A DNA stretch of 64,000 nt from Megachile rotundata (lineage: Eukaryota; Arthropoda; Insecta; Hymenoptera; Megachilidae): the NCBI RefSeq assembly GCF_050947335.1, contig NC_134988.1:9936001-10000000 (forward strand). The letters are read 5' to 3'. A program made the position numbers and the translations under genes. The notes under the pieces are model-generated. The model ran no database searches and had not been told where the DNA came from. It saw only the letters and a program-made list of their open reading frames with translations. Below, piece after piece: positions 11,330 to 22,925 of this stretch; position 1 is the first letter of the stretch; each line of letters opens with the position of its first letter.

Positions 11330-11900
11330 TGAATTAGAATACTGAAATAGTAAAACAGTGAAATGACAACGCACTGAAATTGTAAAGTAATAAAATAGTC
11401 AGATGAAAAAGTAACAAAATAATGAAATAGCAACACAGTAAAATTGCAAGGTAATAAACTAATGTGATAGTAAAATAACAAAGTAGTAAAGTAGTAAAAT
11501 AATAAAAGAGTTAAACAGTAAAATAATAAAGTAGTAAATAGAGAAACAGTAAAATGTTAACCTAATAAAACAGTAAAGTAGTGAAGTATTTAAACAACCA
11601 ATGAAACAGTAAAATAGTGAAGTATTTAAATAGTCAATGAAACAGTAAAATAGTGAAATATTTAAATAGTCAATGAAACAGTAAAATAGTGAAGTATTTA
11701 AATAGTCAATAAAACAGTAAAATAGTGAAGTATTTAAGAAACCAATAAAACAGTAAAGTAGTGAAATATTTAATTAACCAATAAAACAGTAAAATAGTGA
11801 AGTATTTAAACAACCAATAAAACAGTAAACTAGTGAAGTATTTAAACAACCAGTAAAACAGTAAACTAGTGAAGTATTTAAACAACCAAATAGTGAAATG
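11330..11900. repeat. 36-bp minisatellite
   Basis: The core at about 11570-11890 has around nine units of 36 bp with the landmarks AAACAGTAAAATAGTG, AAGTATTTAAA and CAACCAAT. The part at 11330-11560 is an older, less regular version. The 36-bp period keeps a minus frame open (repeating YFTSLLFYWLFK), a by-product of the period. Confidence 0.9.
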
Positions 11901-12830
11901 GTAAGATTCGATTTTCGTCCAAATAACAAATTTGTGTAACATATATATTAACCTAATTTAACCTGAAATTTTTAATCTTACAACTCGTAACCTAAAAAAC
12001 CTATTAAACCATTTAAACCTATTTAAATATATATTATACCGTAAAACTGCTATCCAAATGCTATTATTATAATAATATTAAAAGTGTTAAATTTACGTAT
12101 CGTATAATCATCCTTTTACACCAGGGAAAAATAAAGAGAATTATTTCTGAAATTTAAACATTGCGACAACGAAAAAGTGAACTCAATTACGTGCTCGAAA
12201 TCCTTTCTAACGCTCCATTACTTCGTGCTTATGGTTGTTATCCTGTCGAGTGGGATTGTAGTCGTTTGCATAAAGAACAACGAAAAGAAAACATCCTGCT
12301 GTTAAAGTACAAATTACGGCCAGCCACATTTCACGGTTAGCAATAATCAACAATAATCCTCGCGTTTGAATTCTTTGTCTTTGATTATGCACGTGGAAAT
12401 CGAATTTATTTTTATTCTCTCGTTGGACGGACGCAAATTTATGTTAGACATTGTGTAACGTTTTTAAAAGAATTCATCTGTGATCTTTTATTTTTCATTT
12501 TTCTGTGCAATGTTTTAATTTAAATCACCCGATGACTAACAGATTGTTCGTTTTTATATAGCAATAACCGAGAACAATAGAGGAACAAATTTCCAATTAA
12601 AACTTTGTTTAATATTCGTGTATTTTAAAAAGAAAAATAGGAAATATTTACGCGGACAAATTTTTACTGTATTTTTATGGTAACTCGTTTGTAGTTTATT
12701 AATTTTTATGAAGTTTGTTGTTGGTTGTTTGGTGAAGAGTTGTTTTTGTGAGATTAATTTTTTAAGTCTGAATCAGTATATTCTATTTAATGCATTATGA
12801 ATTTTAATGATACTGGGGTTTGAAGGATTT
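11901..12830. other. Unique AT-rich DNA
   Basis: CCTAA-like words (AACCTAATTTAACCTG, AACCTAAAAAACC) occur at 11950-12010. A minus frame at 12207-12392 has no family match. No gene called. Confidence 0.4.
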
Positions 12831-12959
12831 GGGGATATAGGGATCTAGGATTGGTGGATATAGGAATCTAAAGACAAGGAATCTGGATATCTAGAGAGCT
12901 ATGAATGATTAGAGCTAGGAATCTAAGGATCTAGAAATTTACAAATCTAAGTATGTATG
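12831..12959. repeat. Degenerate G-strand minisatellite fragment
   Basis: GGGATCTAGGA, AGGAATCTAAGG and GATCTAGAAATT variants spaced 8-16 bp resemble the decayed units at 4.1-4.8 kb. They directly precede an array of opposite strand orientation. Confidence 0.5.
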
Positions 12960-13795
12960 AACCCAGGAATCTAGAAATCCCTAAATCCCCAAATACTAAA
13001 ATTCCCAAATTCCTAAATCTTCAAATACTAAAATTCCCAAATACCAAAGTTTCCAAATTACAAAATTCCCAAATTCTTAATTTCCAAAATTAAGACGCCC
13101 AAATCCCAAAATCCCTAAGTTCCTAAATTCCCAAATCTCAAAACGTCCAAATCCCAAAATCCCTAAGTTCCTAAATTCCCAAATCTCAAAACGTCCAAAT
13201 CCCAAAATCCCCAAGTTCCTAAATTCCAAAATTTCAAAATCCGCAAATACCAAAATTCCGAAATACCTAAATTCCCAAATCCGGAAATCCCCAAATACTA
13301 AAATTCTCAAATCCCTAAATCTTCAAATTCCTAAATTCCCAAATCCCTAAATTTTCAAATAGCAAAATTCCCAAATACCAAAGTTTCCAAATTACAAAAT
13401 CCCCAAATTCTTAATTTCCAAAATATCAAAACGCCCAAATCCCAAAATTCCCAAGTTCCTAAATTCCCAAATTTCAAAACGTCCAAATCCCAAAATCCCA
13501 AGTTCCTAAATTCCCAAATCTCAAAATCCCCAAATACCAAAATTCCCAAATACCAAAATTCCCAAATACTAAAATTCCCAAATCCTTAAATTCCCAAATC
13601 CCTAAATTCCCAAATCCCTAAATCTTCAAATAGCAAAATTCTCAAATACCAAAGTTTCCAAATCTCAAAATCCCCAAATACCAAAATTCCCAAATCCCTA
13701 TATTCCCAAATCCGGAAATCCCAAAATACTAAAATTCTCAAATTCCTAAATTCCTGAATACTAAAATCCCCAAGTTTATAAATTCCCAAATCCCC
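12960..13795. repeat. C-rich 8-bp-step array with 48-bp higher-order unit
   Basis: Units such as AAATTCCC, AAATCCCC and AAATACCA follow each other at an 8-bp step. A higher-order unit of 48 bp (6 x 8), containing ACGTCCAAATCCCAAAAT and AAGTTCCTAAATTCCC, is repeated with exact spacing at 13143 and 13191 and again in variant form near 13430-13500. Open frames inside are repeat artefacts. Confidence 0.88.
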
Positions 13796-14285
13796 TATTG
13801 TTTACTTAATCCAATTTCTAATTAACAATTATAATGACAAAATAATACTTCACTATAACTGCACCAACTCCGTAATGCCTAGTTAACATTCCCTTTGTCC
13901 ATCTGTTTGAGAAAACAATGGTAAGAAAAGAAGGTCCGTACTTTCGCCCCTATTTTTCTTGTTATTTGGATCCTCGTCCCTTTTTGACCTACCTCACCCC
14001 TCTTCTCCGTCGCCGTTCTTCTTCAGCATTTCAACGAGGCGTCAACGTCTTAAAAGAGGTGCTGCGAATACGGCTTGCCCGATGACGAGAGCGACAACGA
14101 TCGATTCTCCAGACTCTTTTCGCATCTGGTCCAGAAACTGAGGCAAACGCGCTCGTGAAATAAAGCTTTCTATCATTTTCTATTATTTCGGACTGCGAAC
14201 GACTCGCAAACAACACCATTATCCGACATATGAAAACTGGATCGTTTTATGAAAATCTGAAACAGATGCGCATTTTTATTTTGCA
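13796..14285. other. Unique spacer between two opposed arrays
   Basis: About 490 bp of non-repetitive DNA with a CpG-bearing part at 13960-14220. A + frame at 13959-14141 and a minus frame at 14031-14219 overlap; both are short and neither is recognised. It separates a C-strand array on the left from a G-strand array on the right. Confidence 0.4.
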
Positions 14286-15240
14286 TGGAAACGGAGATTT
14301 GGAGATTTGGGAAAATTTGGAGATTTTTGGGATTTTGGGATTTTGGAATTTTGGGGATTTTGGGAATTTTGGGATTTTGGGGATTTTGGGATTTTGGGAA
14401 TTTAAGGATTTGGGGATTTTGGGATTTTGGGAATTTAAGGATTTGGGGATTTTGGGATTTCGGGATTTTGGGAATTTAGGGATTTGGGATTTTGGGGATT
14501 TTGGGATTTTGGAATTTGGGGATTTCGGAATTTGGGGATTTTGGGAATTTTGGGATTTGGGAATTTTGGGATTTGGGAATTTAGGAATTTGGGGATTTGG
14601 GTATTTAGGAATTTGGGGATTTAGGGATTTTGGAATTTGGGGATTTTGAGATTTTGGAATTTGGGGATTTTCGGATTTCGGATTTCGGATTTCGGAATTT
14701 GGGGATTTTGGGATTTGGGAATTTTGGGATTTGGGAATTTTGGAATTTGGGGATTTTGGGATTTTGGGATTTCGAAATTTTGGAATTAGGGAATTTAGGA
14801 ATTTTGGGATTTGGGAATTTAGGAATTTGGGAATTTAGGGATTTGGATATTTAGGAATTTGGGGATTTAGGGATTTAGGAAGTTAATAATTCCGGGATTT
14901 AGGGAGTTAGGAATTTTAGTATTTGGAGATTTAAGGATTTAGGAATTTTAGTATTTGGGAATTTAGGGATTTCAGGATTTTAGTATTTGAGGGTTTTGGG
15001 AATTGGGGATTTTAGTATTTGGGGGTTTTGGGAATTGGAAATTTTGAGATTTGGGAATGTTGGGATTGGGAAATTTTGGGAATTGTGAATTTTGGAATTT
15101 GGGAATTTTGGGAATTTAGAAATGTGGTGATTTAGGAATTTATGGAATTTAAGGATTTGATAATGAAGGAACATGAGAGCTCTGGAATTTGGGAATTTAG
15201 AGATGTGATACCTTAGAAATTTGGGAATTTAAGCATCTGT
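14286..15240. repeat. G-rich 8-bp-step array (GGGATTTT / GGGAATTT)
   Basis: Runs of GGGATTTT, GGGAATTT, AGGATTTGGGG and GGAATTTGGGGATTTC at an 8-bp step, regular to about 14870 and progressively diverged to 15240. This is the complementary-strand version of the array at 12960-13795. Frames of 60-139 codons rich in FGILGFWD are artefacts of the unit. Confidence 0.9.
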
Positions 15241-16020
15241 GAATTTTGGTAATTTGTCAGTTATCAATTCGAAAATTCAAGGATCTACAAACTTAAGAAT
15301 TTGAAAATATAGAGTTTTGATAATTTACAGATTTGACAGCTTAGATGTTTAGTAATTTAGCAATTCGTCAGTTTAAATACTTGCTAATTTTCAAATATAA
15401 CAATTTAAAAATTTGCAACTTTGACACTTTCAAATCCTAACAATTTATGAATTTAATAATCACAAATCTTTAAACTTGATACTGTGAAAATTTTGCGAAA
15501 TACAACTTCTACATTAAAAAGGATAAAAATAAATCGTGTGTGTAGCGCATTTTAAACAAGATATTAGAATGGTAGCGTGCAAGCACAACGTCAAATACCG
15601 TTGCAACCAAAAAATACTGATATTACACAGAGCTTTGTTTCCAAGAAACTTAACCGAAAATATTCGCCTGCTGCGTATATTTAAGCTATTGGTATTAACT
15701 CTACAGCACGGCTTGATGAAATTACAACCAGTGAGCGAATAATGTGAAAAAGAATGTAATTGTAGCGCTCGCTAAAATAAAGCGCGAGAATATGGTACGG
15801 AGTGTGCATAACAATATAATACGAGAAACTGAGGCGTGTGTTCGACAGGGTGGAAAACATTTTTAACCATTTATAAAGTTACAAAATTTGTCGCGCGCGA
15901 ATGTTCCGTTTTATTCTTCTGTGCCAATCAATGTTATAAATATGCATGTCAATTTCGGGTCTTGTTGGTTGTTTATGGAATTGTTGTAATTTTTATTGAA
16001 ATATTGTGTGCGATTTAAAG
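15241..16020. other. Decayed repeat then unique DNA
   Basis: 15240-15480 holds scattered AATTTGNNAATTT words, probably very old array units. 15480-16020 is unique. Two short + frames (15536-15742, 15836-16018) are not recognised and lack supporting signals. Confidence 0.4.
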
Positions 16021-17100
16021 GGGTTTGGGAAGGTAGGAATTTGGGGATGTAGGGATTTGGGGGTATAGAAGTATGTGAGGGTAGAGATTTGAAGAAATAG
16101 GAACTTGGAAAATTGGGAATTAGAGGAATTAGGGATTTGGACATTTTGGGATTTGAGAAGGTAAGGATTTGGGGACACTGGAATTTGGGGACGTAGGGAT
16201 TTCGGGATGTAGGGATTTGAGAACGTAGGGATTTGAGAACGTAGGGATTTGAGGACGTAGGGATTTATGACGTAGGAATTTGGGAATATAGGGATTTGGG
16301 AAATTGGGAATTTGGGAAATTAGGAATTTGGACATTTTGGGATTTGGGAAGGTAAGGATTTGGGGACACAGGAATTTGGGGAGGTAGGGATTTCGGGATG
16401 TAGGGAATTGGGGACGTAGGGATTTGGGAAATTGGGAATTTGGGAAATTAGGGATTTGGACATTTTGGGATTTCGGAAGGTAAGGATTTGTGGACACTGG
16501 AATTTGGGGACGTAGGGATTTCGGGATGTAGGGATTTGAGAAAGTAGGGATTTGAGAACGTAGGGATTTGAGGACGTAGGGATTTGGGACGTAGGGATTT
16601 GAGAAATTGGGAATTTGGGAAATTAGGAATTTGGACATTTTGGGATTTCGGAAGGTAAGGATTTGGGGACACAGGAATTTGGGGAGGTAGGAATTTCGGG
16701 ATGTAGGGAATTGGGGACGTAGGGATTTGGTAATATAGGGATTTGGGAAATTGGGAATTTGGGAAATTAGGAGTTTGTACATTTTGGAATTTGGGAAGGT
16801 AGGGATTTGGGGACACTGGAGTTTGGGGACGTAGAGATTTCGGGATGTAGAGATTTGGAGACGTAGGGATTTGGGAATATAGGGATTTGGGAATGAACGA
16901 ATTTGAGAATGTGGGGATTTGGGGATATGGAAATTTGGGGAGGTAGAGATTTGGGAGCACGTGAGTGTGAGAATGTAGGGATTTGGAAGTATATGAATTT
17001 GGGGATATAGGAATTTGGGGATGTAGGGATTTGGGAACGTCCAGGTTTGGGGAGGTAAAGATTTTAGAACATAGGTATCTTGAAGTGCATTCATTTGAGA
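16020..17100. repeat. G-rich 16-bp minisatellite with larger blocks
   Basis: Units of the type GGGATTTGAGAACGTA / GGGATTTGGGGACGTA (16 bp) repeat about 65 times. A block containing TTGGACATTTTGGGATTT, then AGGTAAGGATTTG and GGGGACAC, recurs near 16136, 16327, 16456 and 16624, with a diverged version near 16768. Larger segments were therefore duplicated with irregular spacing. The long minus-strand frames (237 and 321 codons, PN/S/Y/I/P-rich) follow from the unit lacking stops and are not genes. Confidence 0.92.
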
Positions 17101-17180
17101 AATTAGAAATTTGAAAATATGAGTATGGTGTAATAATTTCCATATGTTCTTTTGTAAACATCTAGGTGAGCCTCCTCACG

Positions 17181-17208
17181 CGCCAACTTCTGGGTTAACA
17201 TCGGTACA
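17181..17208 (+). repeat. Isolated copy of the composite element's end motif
   Basis: Twenty-eight bases beginning CGCGCCAACT and ending ACATCGGTA match the extreme right end of the composite element (22054-22081) with four mismatches. Here the motif follows a G-strand rather than a C-strand array and is not preceded by the 250-bp tail. It may be a relic end or a short shared terminus. Confidence 0.45.
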
Positions 17209-18440
17209 TGTAAGTGCTATTATATTCATTCTTATCTTGATTCTTATCTTACAAGTATATTGATTCTTGTCTTACCCTGGATCAATGACTTATTCTAGAA
17301 ACACACTTCTTAATAAACTAAATATATATAGTCCCATTCAAGCCTCATTCTCTCAATATCCCATTCTATTCTTTATTATAATAGTTGTATTTGTTAAAAA
17401 TAATCATCACGCGGCTCACGGGTTTTGAAAAGAGCGCGCAGGAGCGTGAGAGGTCGTCGCGAACATAGGCCGTGAAGTGGGCACACGTTGTCCGTGGCTC
17501 GCTCTCTTGTTTTGGCAGCTAGGTAAGCGTTCGGACGTCTTTATGATTAAATATAAAATAAAAATATATTTTGAGTTTAGTTGCGATTACCGATTAAAGT
17601 TATTGAATATTTTTGTTATAGTTAAAGACCTTATTTTTATGTTTCAATAAAGTATTCTTTGAATTAAACTAGAATAAAAGCACATATCAATTCTTTCTGC
17701 GTACCCTCACGTAACCATAACCTCAGTACAAGATTTTAACAGTATTTACTTCTTATTTTCGGTTCAAGTTTAAGTCACGTACCTAAGACGTTTCGATATG
17801 ACTGTTTGAAATACTTCATAAAATAGAATGCAGATATCAATGAATAGTTGTATACTTAATGAACGTTCTAATGAATCAAAGACAGCGTGTTTCGAGAAAG
17901 GATAGAATGATTGAAAGGCGGAGCGAAATTAATCACAGGCTTACGGTGGAAAACAACTGTAGACATTAATTTGTGGGACAAGAATAGGAAACGGGAAAAG
18001 GAAATCAGTAGAGGAGTAGTATACTTCATTAATAATAAGAATAATTTTTCCGGTTGCAAAATGGCCGATTATAGCGAATATTATTATTTCATTCTTCTTT
18101 TTTCTCTCATATGACGACATCTTGATATAATAATTATTAATACAATTATTAATAACCTAACCTAACTATAACGTCAAACAGGAAGATTGATTAGCAAACT
18201 AATTCCACTGTTGCTGATTTATAATATTTATCGTATAATGTTATGTATAATTATATTTAGATGTATATTATTGAATATTTAATTTGAATGACACTTTATC
18301 TTTCTCACCACAATTTCTTACAGTTCTTATTTGTTTTTACAGTTTCAAAATCAAATTTAATTTAATGACACGTATTGATACGTTTTATCAAGTATCTATA
18401 TATATTCAACTGTTTTTTTCTGTTTAAGAAACATTTATTT
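17209..18440. other. Unique DNA with a small CpG-rich patch
   Basis: 17405-17560 is CpG-rich and ends in a donor-like CAGCTAG|GTAAGC (intron would begin at 17523), so it could be a small non-coding first exon. Nothing else supports it. 18153-18167 carries TAACCTAACCTAAC, a telomere-like word. Short opposed frames at 17868-18114 are not recognised. Confidence 0.35.
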
Positions 18441-18442
18441 TT

Positions 18443-18692
18443 ATTTTAAGTAAAGAAGAAATTGGAGAAAAAGAGCAATTTGCACAGCAAGCTTAAGTTC
18501 GACAAGCTTAAGTCTGTCATGTGTTTGGTAACGTGTCTTGGATCGAATTCTTACAACCGAAAGGGCATTAGCTGGAATAAGAATTCGTCCGGTGTATTCT
18601 ACTCCAAATCACTTTTGGGATGCTCCAAATTCAATCTGAACCTTCTTAGGTTCCTCAGCTGGCTTCGAGCCATAAGACACGGTACACCTATT
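18443..18692 (-). pseudogene. Coding-like minus frame interrupted by one TGA
   Basis: Reading the minus strand from 18692, one frame gives 27 codons with clear protein character (TVSYGSKPAEEPKKVQIEFG), then a single TGA (18611-18609), then 55 more codons in the same frame (FGVEYTGRILIPANALSVV and onward) to a TAA at 18443-18441. An AG dinucleotide (18689-18688) just upstream could be an acceptor but lacks a pyrimidine tract. Options are a decayed gene or retrocopy fragment, a terminal exon ending at the TGA, or chance. I do not recognise the family. Confidence 0.25.
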
Positions 18693-18720
18693 TTATCACC
18701 GGTCGATTTCCAAAAAGCAT

Positions 18721-21000
18721 AATAAATTTGCTGCAAAGTACCCTTTTCCCTTCTTTAGTGTCTACTTAAATAAACTATCCGATACTCGTTACTTGGTCCT
18801 TAAAACGATTTCGAAAGCAATAGATCAATCAATCATCATTTTTAAAGTAAAATTCATGAAAAATTTTTAAGATATATTAAGGAATGATTAGGATAGATGA
18901 AAATAATAAGATTTATGCAAAGTTGTGGATTAGAAAAATTTCTCAACAGACTAAACATTTTTCAGTAAAATTTTTGTGAGTAAAAATTTTACAGAGTTAA
19001 AATTTCAACTTTTTTTTTATTGGAAAATTTAAAATTCTACAATAAAATTTTGAAGGAATTAAAAATTAAAGAGGCAAACAGAGGCAGAGAAAAATTGAAA
19101 GGGATATAGTAAAAAATATTTATATGTTGTTTTACAAAATAGATTGTTTCAAAGCATACAGCATAAACTTTTACATGTTTACAAGTCTTTGTCGTAGCAA
19201 TTTTTCTCCTTAATTTATATCTGACAGAACATAGGTCGTTAAAGCAAAGGATATCAATTTTCTGCAAAACAACAAACGCCTGGATTTAATAGAAAGCACA
19301 CATCGGCATCAAATATCCTCGTGAAGGATTAGCTTTTTGCGTGCAGAATAAACGTACAGGTTTCGAAGAGAATCGTTTTCCCAGGTATTTTTGTTGCCGT
19401 TCCAAAAATACGATTTTGAGAAAGAAACGTTCACTTATATCTTCTCGATGCGTACAAATAAACTTCCCTAACCAGAGAATGATGTTTAGTATTTATTCGC
19501 GTATTGATTTAATAATTTTGCTAAATATTATTAGCAAATTATATCAAATTATGTCATCAAAAATATTATTATTAAGTTAAAAGAAGCTCAAGAGTAATTT
19601 TAGATAAATAAATGATTAGCTTTAGCTAAAATAAATGATTTCCTGTAAATCTAGCGAAAAAAAGAAAGTAATTATGATATTTTCTAACAGGGACTTATTT
19701 AATACTTATTTATTCATTTTAATGGGAGAAAAATTTCCTAACTTATACCAGAAAATAAATCATAGTATTTATTCTTATATAATAGTGTCTTCATAATTTT
19801 GCTAAATATTGTTACTAAAATATAATTAAATTAAATATTATTATTAAGTTAGAATCACTTTAAGATTAATTTTAAAAGCGAAAATTAATAATCTTTCATT
19901 TAGATATTTCCAGAAATGACCATAAATTAATTAATCAATTAATTTCTATGAATAAATGATTTGCAAAAAATTTAACCACAGAAACAATACATATAACTAT
20001 ATTTTCTAACTAGATTTCCTATTTAGATTTCCTCTAAAAATCATTCGAAAGTTCACCGAACGATTAGCAGTGTAATCTTTTCATTCATCACACGTAATGT
20101 GATAAAGTACGAGGATCCATAACATAAATATTATAGAAAGAGTATAAATCTGTCGTTTATGGGAGGGAAAATGTAGAAAGAAAATGGTTGAGATTGTAAG
20201 AACCGGTCCTGTGTTTCCGCTTCTTTCGTCAAGCAATGGAGGAAGCACGTTTGCGTAAAATTACTTCGGCCATTTTTCCACCGTGAATCATGTTAAAGTA
20301 TCTGCTAAATTGCTTTACACCTTTAACGATATCTACTTCTGTTTGCTTCTTCAAATTTATTATTCGCTGTTTCCCAGTCGTCCCTTTGAAACCACTCGAA
20401 AAAATGAAGATAAGGACATTGAATTTATTTCATTTCCACTTTCAATTTTACTTTTTGTTCTTCGTGGAATGACATTGGTTAATGTGGTGATGGAAATTAC
20501 CACGTCTTCGAGATTATATCTTGCAAAGCAAGAATGAATGTAATTTTTTACGACGATGGAAGATAATTTTTTTTGTGTATGGAGGTAAGAATTGAGGCAA
20601 TTTAATTGTGGTAATTTTATCAAGAAATATTACTATTAATAATTAGTATTAATTGTGATAATAAAAAATAATAATAAATTAATAAAAATGTAATTGATAA
20701 TTATTTATTATTTGCGTTAATTAAATTGTGATGATTTTATGAAGAAAAGTGATTGTATTTTTAGACAAGGTTTTCGATTATTTTTGAACAATAAAATTAT
20801 GCGGGATATTATTTTAATAAATGTACAAACGAGATTGATTGCCTAAAAGATTGTGAATTTTTCCTGATTATGTTAATATTCCCTGACAAGCGAATAGAAT
20901 ATAAAGAACGTGTATTACTTCTTCATTTGCGTGTGTTTAAAGCAGTAGTAAATTAGAGCGAATTATACATTCAGATGCTGGCAGACGAGTTGCACAAAAT
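18721..21000. other. AT-rich unique DNA
   Basis: Mostly A/T-rich with poly-A/T runs. Overlapping short frames at 20283-20623 on both strands have no recognisable features. The pair GCTAAATATTATTAGCAAA (19520) and GCTAAATATTGTTACTAAA (19801) suggests an old partial duplication of 19490-19640 at 19770-19910. Confidence 0.4.
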
Positions 21001-21176
21001 GATTGCAAGATTGCATTATTTCGCAATCACTGCAATCAGAAAATGGGGAATTAAATCAAGGTTGTTGGAAAATTGCTTCAATTCAGATTTTAATACCGGT
21101 TGTCATAGCAATTTTAACAAAGTGTGGGACGTTTGAAAATGTTGGAAGTAAGGAACTTGTGATGGGGGAATTAAAA

Positions 21177-21609
21177 TTTTTCAAATTTCCAAATTTCCAA
21201 ATTCCCAAATTCCCAAATTCCCAAATTCCCAAATTCCCAAATTCTCAAATTCCCAAATTCCCAAATTCCCAAATTCCCAAATTCCCAAATTCCCAAATTC
21301 CCAAATTTCCAAATTTCCCAAATTCCCAATTTTCCGAATTCCCAATTTCCCAAATTCCCAATTTTCCGAATTCCCAATTTCCCGAATTCCCATTTTCCCA
21401 AATTCCCAATTTTCCGAATTCCCAAATTCCCAAATTCCAAATTACCCAATTTCCAATTTCCCAATTTCCCAATTTCCCAATTTCCAAATTTCCCAGTTTC
21501 CCAATTTCCCAAATTCCTACACCCCCCAATTCCCACGTCCCCAAATCCCTACATCCCCATATCCCAACACCCCCAAATTCCTATATCCCCAAAACCCAAC
21601 ACCCCTAAA
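21177..21609. repeat. Pure octamer array (AAATTCCC)n, 5' part of composite element copy 1
   Basis: (AAATTCCC)n is almost perfect at 21190-21310, then alternates with AATTTCCC and AATTTTCCG variants to 21530, where CCCCAAATTCCTATAT-type units begin. The octamer contains no stop in any frame on either strand, so long frames (99-201 codons) are open throughout and are not genes. It passes without a break into the conserved module of the composite element. Confidence 0.93.
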
Positions 21610-22081
21610 TTCCCATATCCCAAAATTCTCACATACCTAAATCACTCCACCCCCAAATCTCCATATCACCAAATTCCCACATTCCCGAATACCTACACTT
21701 CCAAATCTCTACTTCCCCAAATCCCTCCACTCGCAAATTCCCATATTCCAAAATTCTCACACACCCAAATCGCTACAGCCCCAAATCACTATATTCCCAA
21801 ATTCCCACATCTCCAAATCGGTCCACCCCAAGTAGCTACGGCACAATTGGTCAGAATAGAAAAATGGACGCCACTCGCACGTATTTTCGGCGGTAGATTG
21901 GCTCTCGCGGTCACGCACACCAATTAGGCGAAAAACAATGACAGTCTTGAAAGGTCTCTCAAGTGAGATGCTACTTGCGTTCAACAGTTGTCATTATTAT
22001 TCTTATTTGTATGTCACTGCAAGTGTTCATAGACCTTCTTTTACTTTGTACCTCGCGCCAACTCATGGGTTGACATCTGTA
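21610..22081 (+). mobile_element. Composite dispersed element, conserved module, copy 1
   Basis: About 220 bp of ordered C-rich minisatellite variants (CATTCCCGAATACCTA, AAATCGCTACAGCCCC) are followed from 21831 by a unique tail of about 250 bp starting AGTAGCTACGGCACAATTGG and ending CATGGGTTGACATCTGTA. The same order and near-identical tail recur at 34700-35171 and 47371-47840. No ORF, terminal inverted repeat or target-site duplication was found. Dispersed identical architecture implies transposition or segmental copying; the class is unknown. Confidence 0.75.
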
Positions 22082-22925
22082 TTCTATCTGTTTGTATTAG
22101 AATATTAATGGATATAATGGTTATTAATGGACACACAGTGTTTATTTATTCGTAAATGATTCTATTTGTCCCGGTTCCATTATTACTAATAAGCACAATT
22201 TGATACGTTCTGGACATTTCAACAAAAGTTTCAATTATGCGCATAGAACGGCAGCAACATTCGCAAGTACATTGTAATGGGAAATTTGTAAGCTAACATT
22301 ACGTGATGCATGTTAAATTCAGAACTCCCGTTCACTGCCGTGAGCGCTTCCATTTTGTTTACGTAAACTGTGCAATATCTCCACGGTAAACAGAATTATA
22401 TACAGAGAAATAGCGTGATTCGGCAAAAGCAGATAGAAACCAGGAAAACCGTCCGAAGTGTACTCCACCCTCTAAATCGCTTCATTTTATTTCATCTATA
22501 TTTACAGAATTTCATAACTGTTGATACACCACGTGAAATATTCAATTTCAATCTTAAGGAACATATTGCTACAAAACATCCACCTGCGATTTACTGCATT
22601 TTTAAAATGTTTGCGCGTTTTACAAACACGCGTGCGAGGCATTTTAGTGGAAATTAGAAGTTTGAGAAAGTTATGGTTGTTTAAAGAATGCGGTGTTTGG
22701 ACGAAAAATACTTAGAGAATTTTCAGATTCTTATTCGATCTGTTTTAAATTATCGATCTGGGTATTTTTGTAACCGTGAAAGTGAGAGATTTATATTTTG
22801 GTGTATACACTCAACGTCTGGTTCTGGTATTTATAAACTACGATAAGCTTTCGTATAGTGTGTTCGATGAATTTTGGATTTCTGAAGTTTTCAAGCTTTT
22901 AAATTTTTTAATTTGGAGATTGTCA
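22082..22925. other. Unique DNA
   Basis: Overlapping + frames at 22370-22715 are of moderate length, but the longer one does not begin with ATG. No motif recognised. No gene called. Confidence 0.4.

Noticed and set aside
22041..22081. Right end of the composite element as an LTR start (TGTCAACCCATGAGTTGGCG on the minus strand, with TGGCGC resembling a primer-binding site)
   Set aside because: Homology among copies extends past the TG to CTGTA, no opposite LTR end, polypurine tract or target duplication is visible, and no gag/pol sequence lies nearby.
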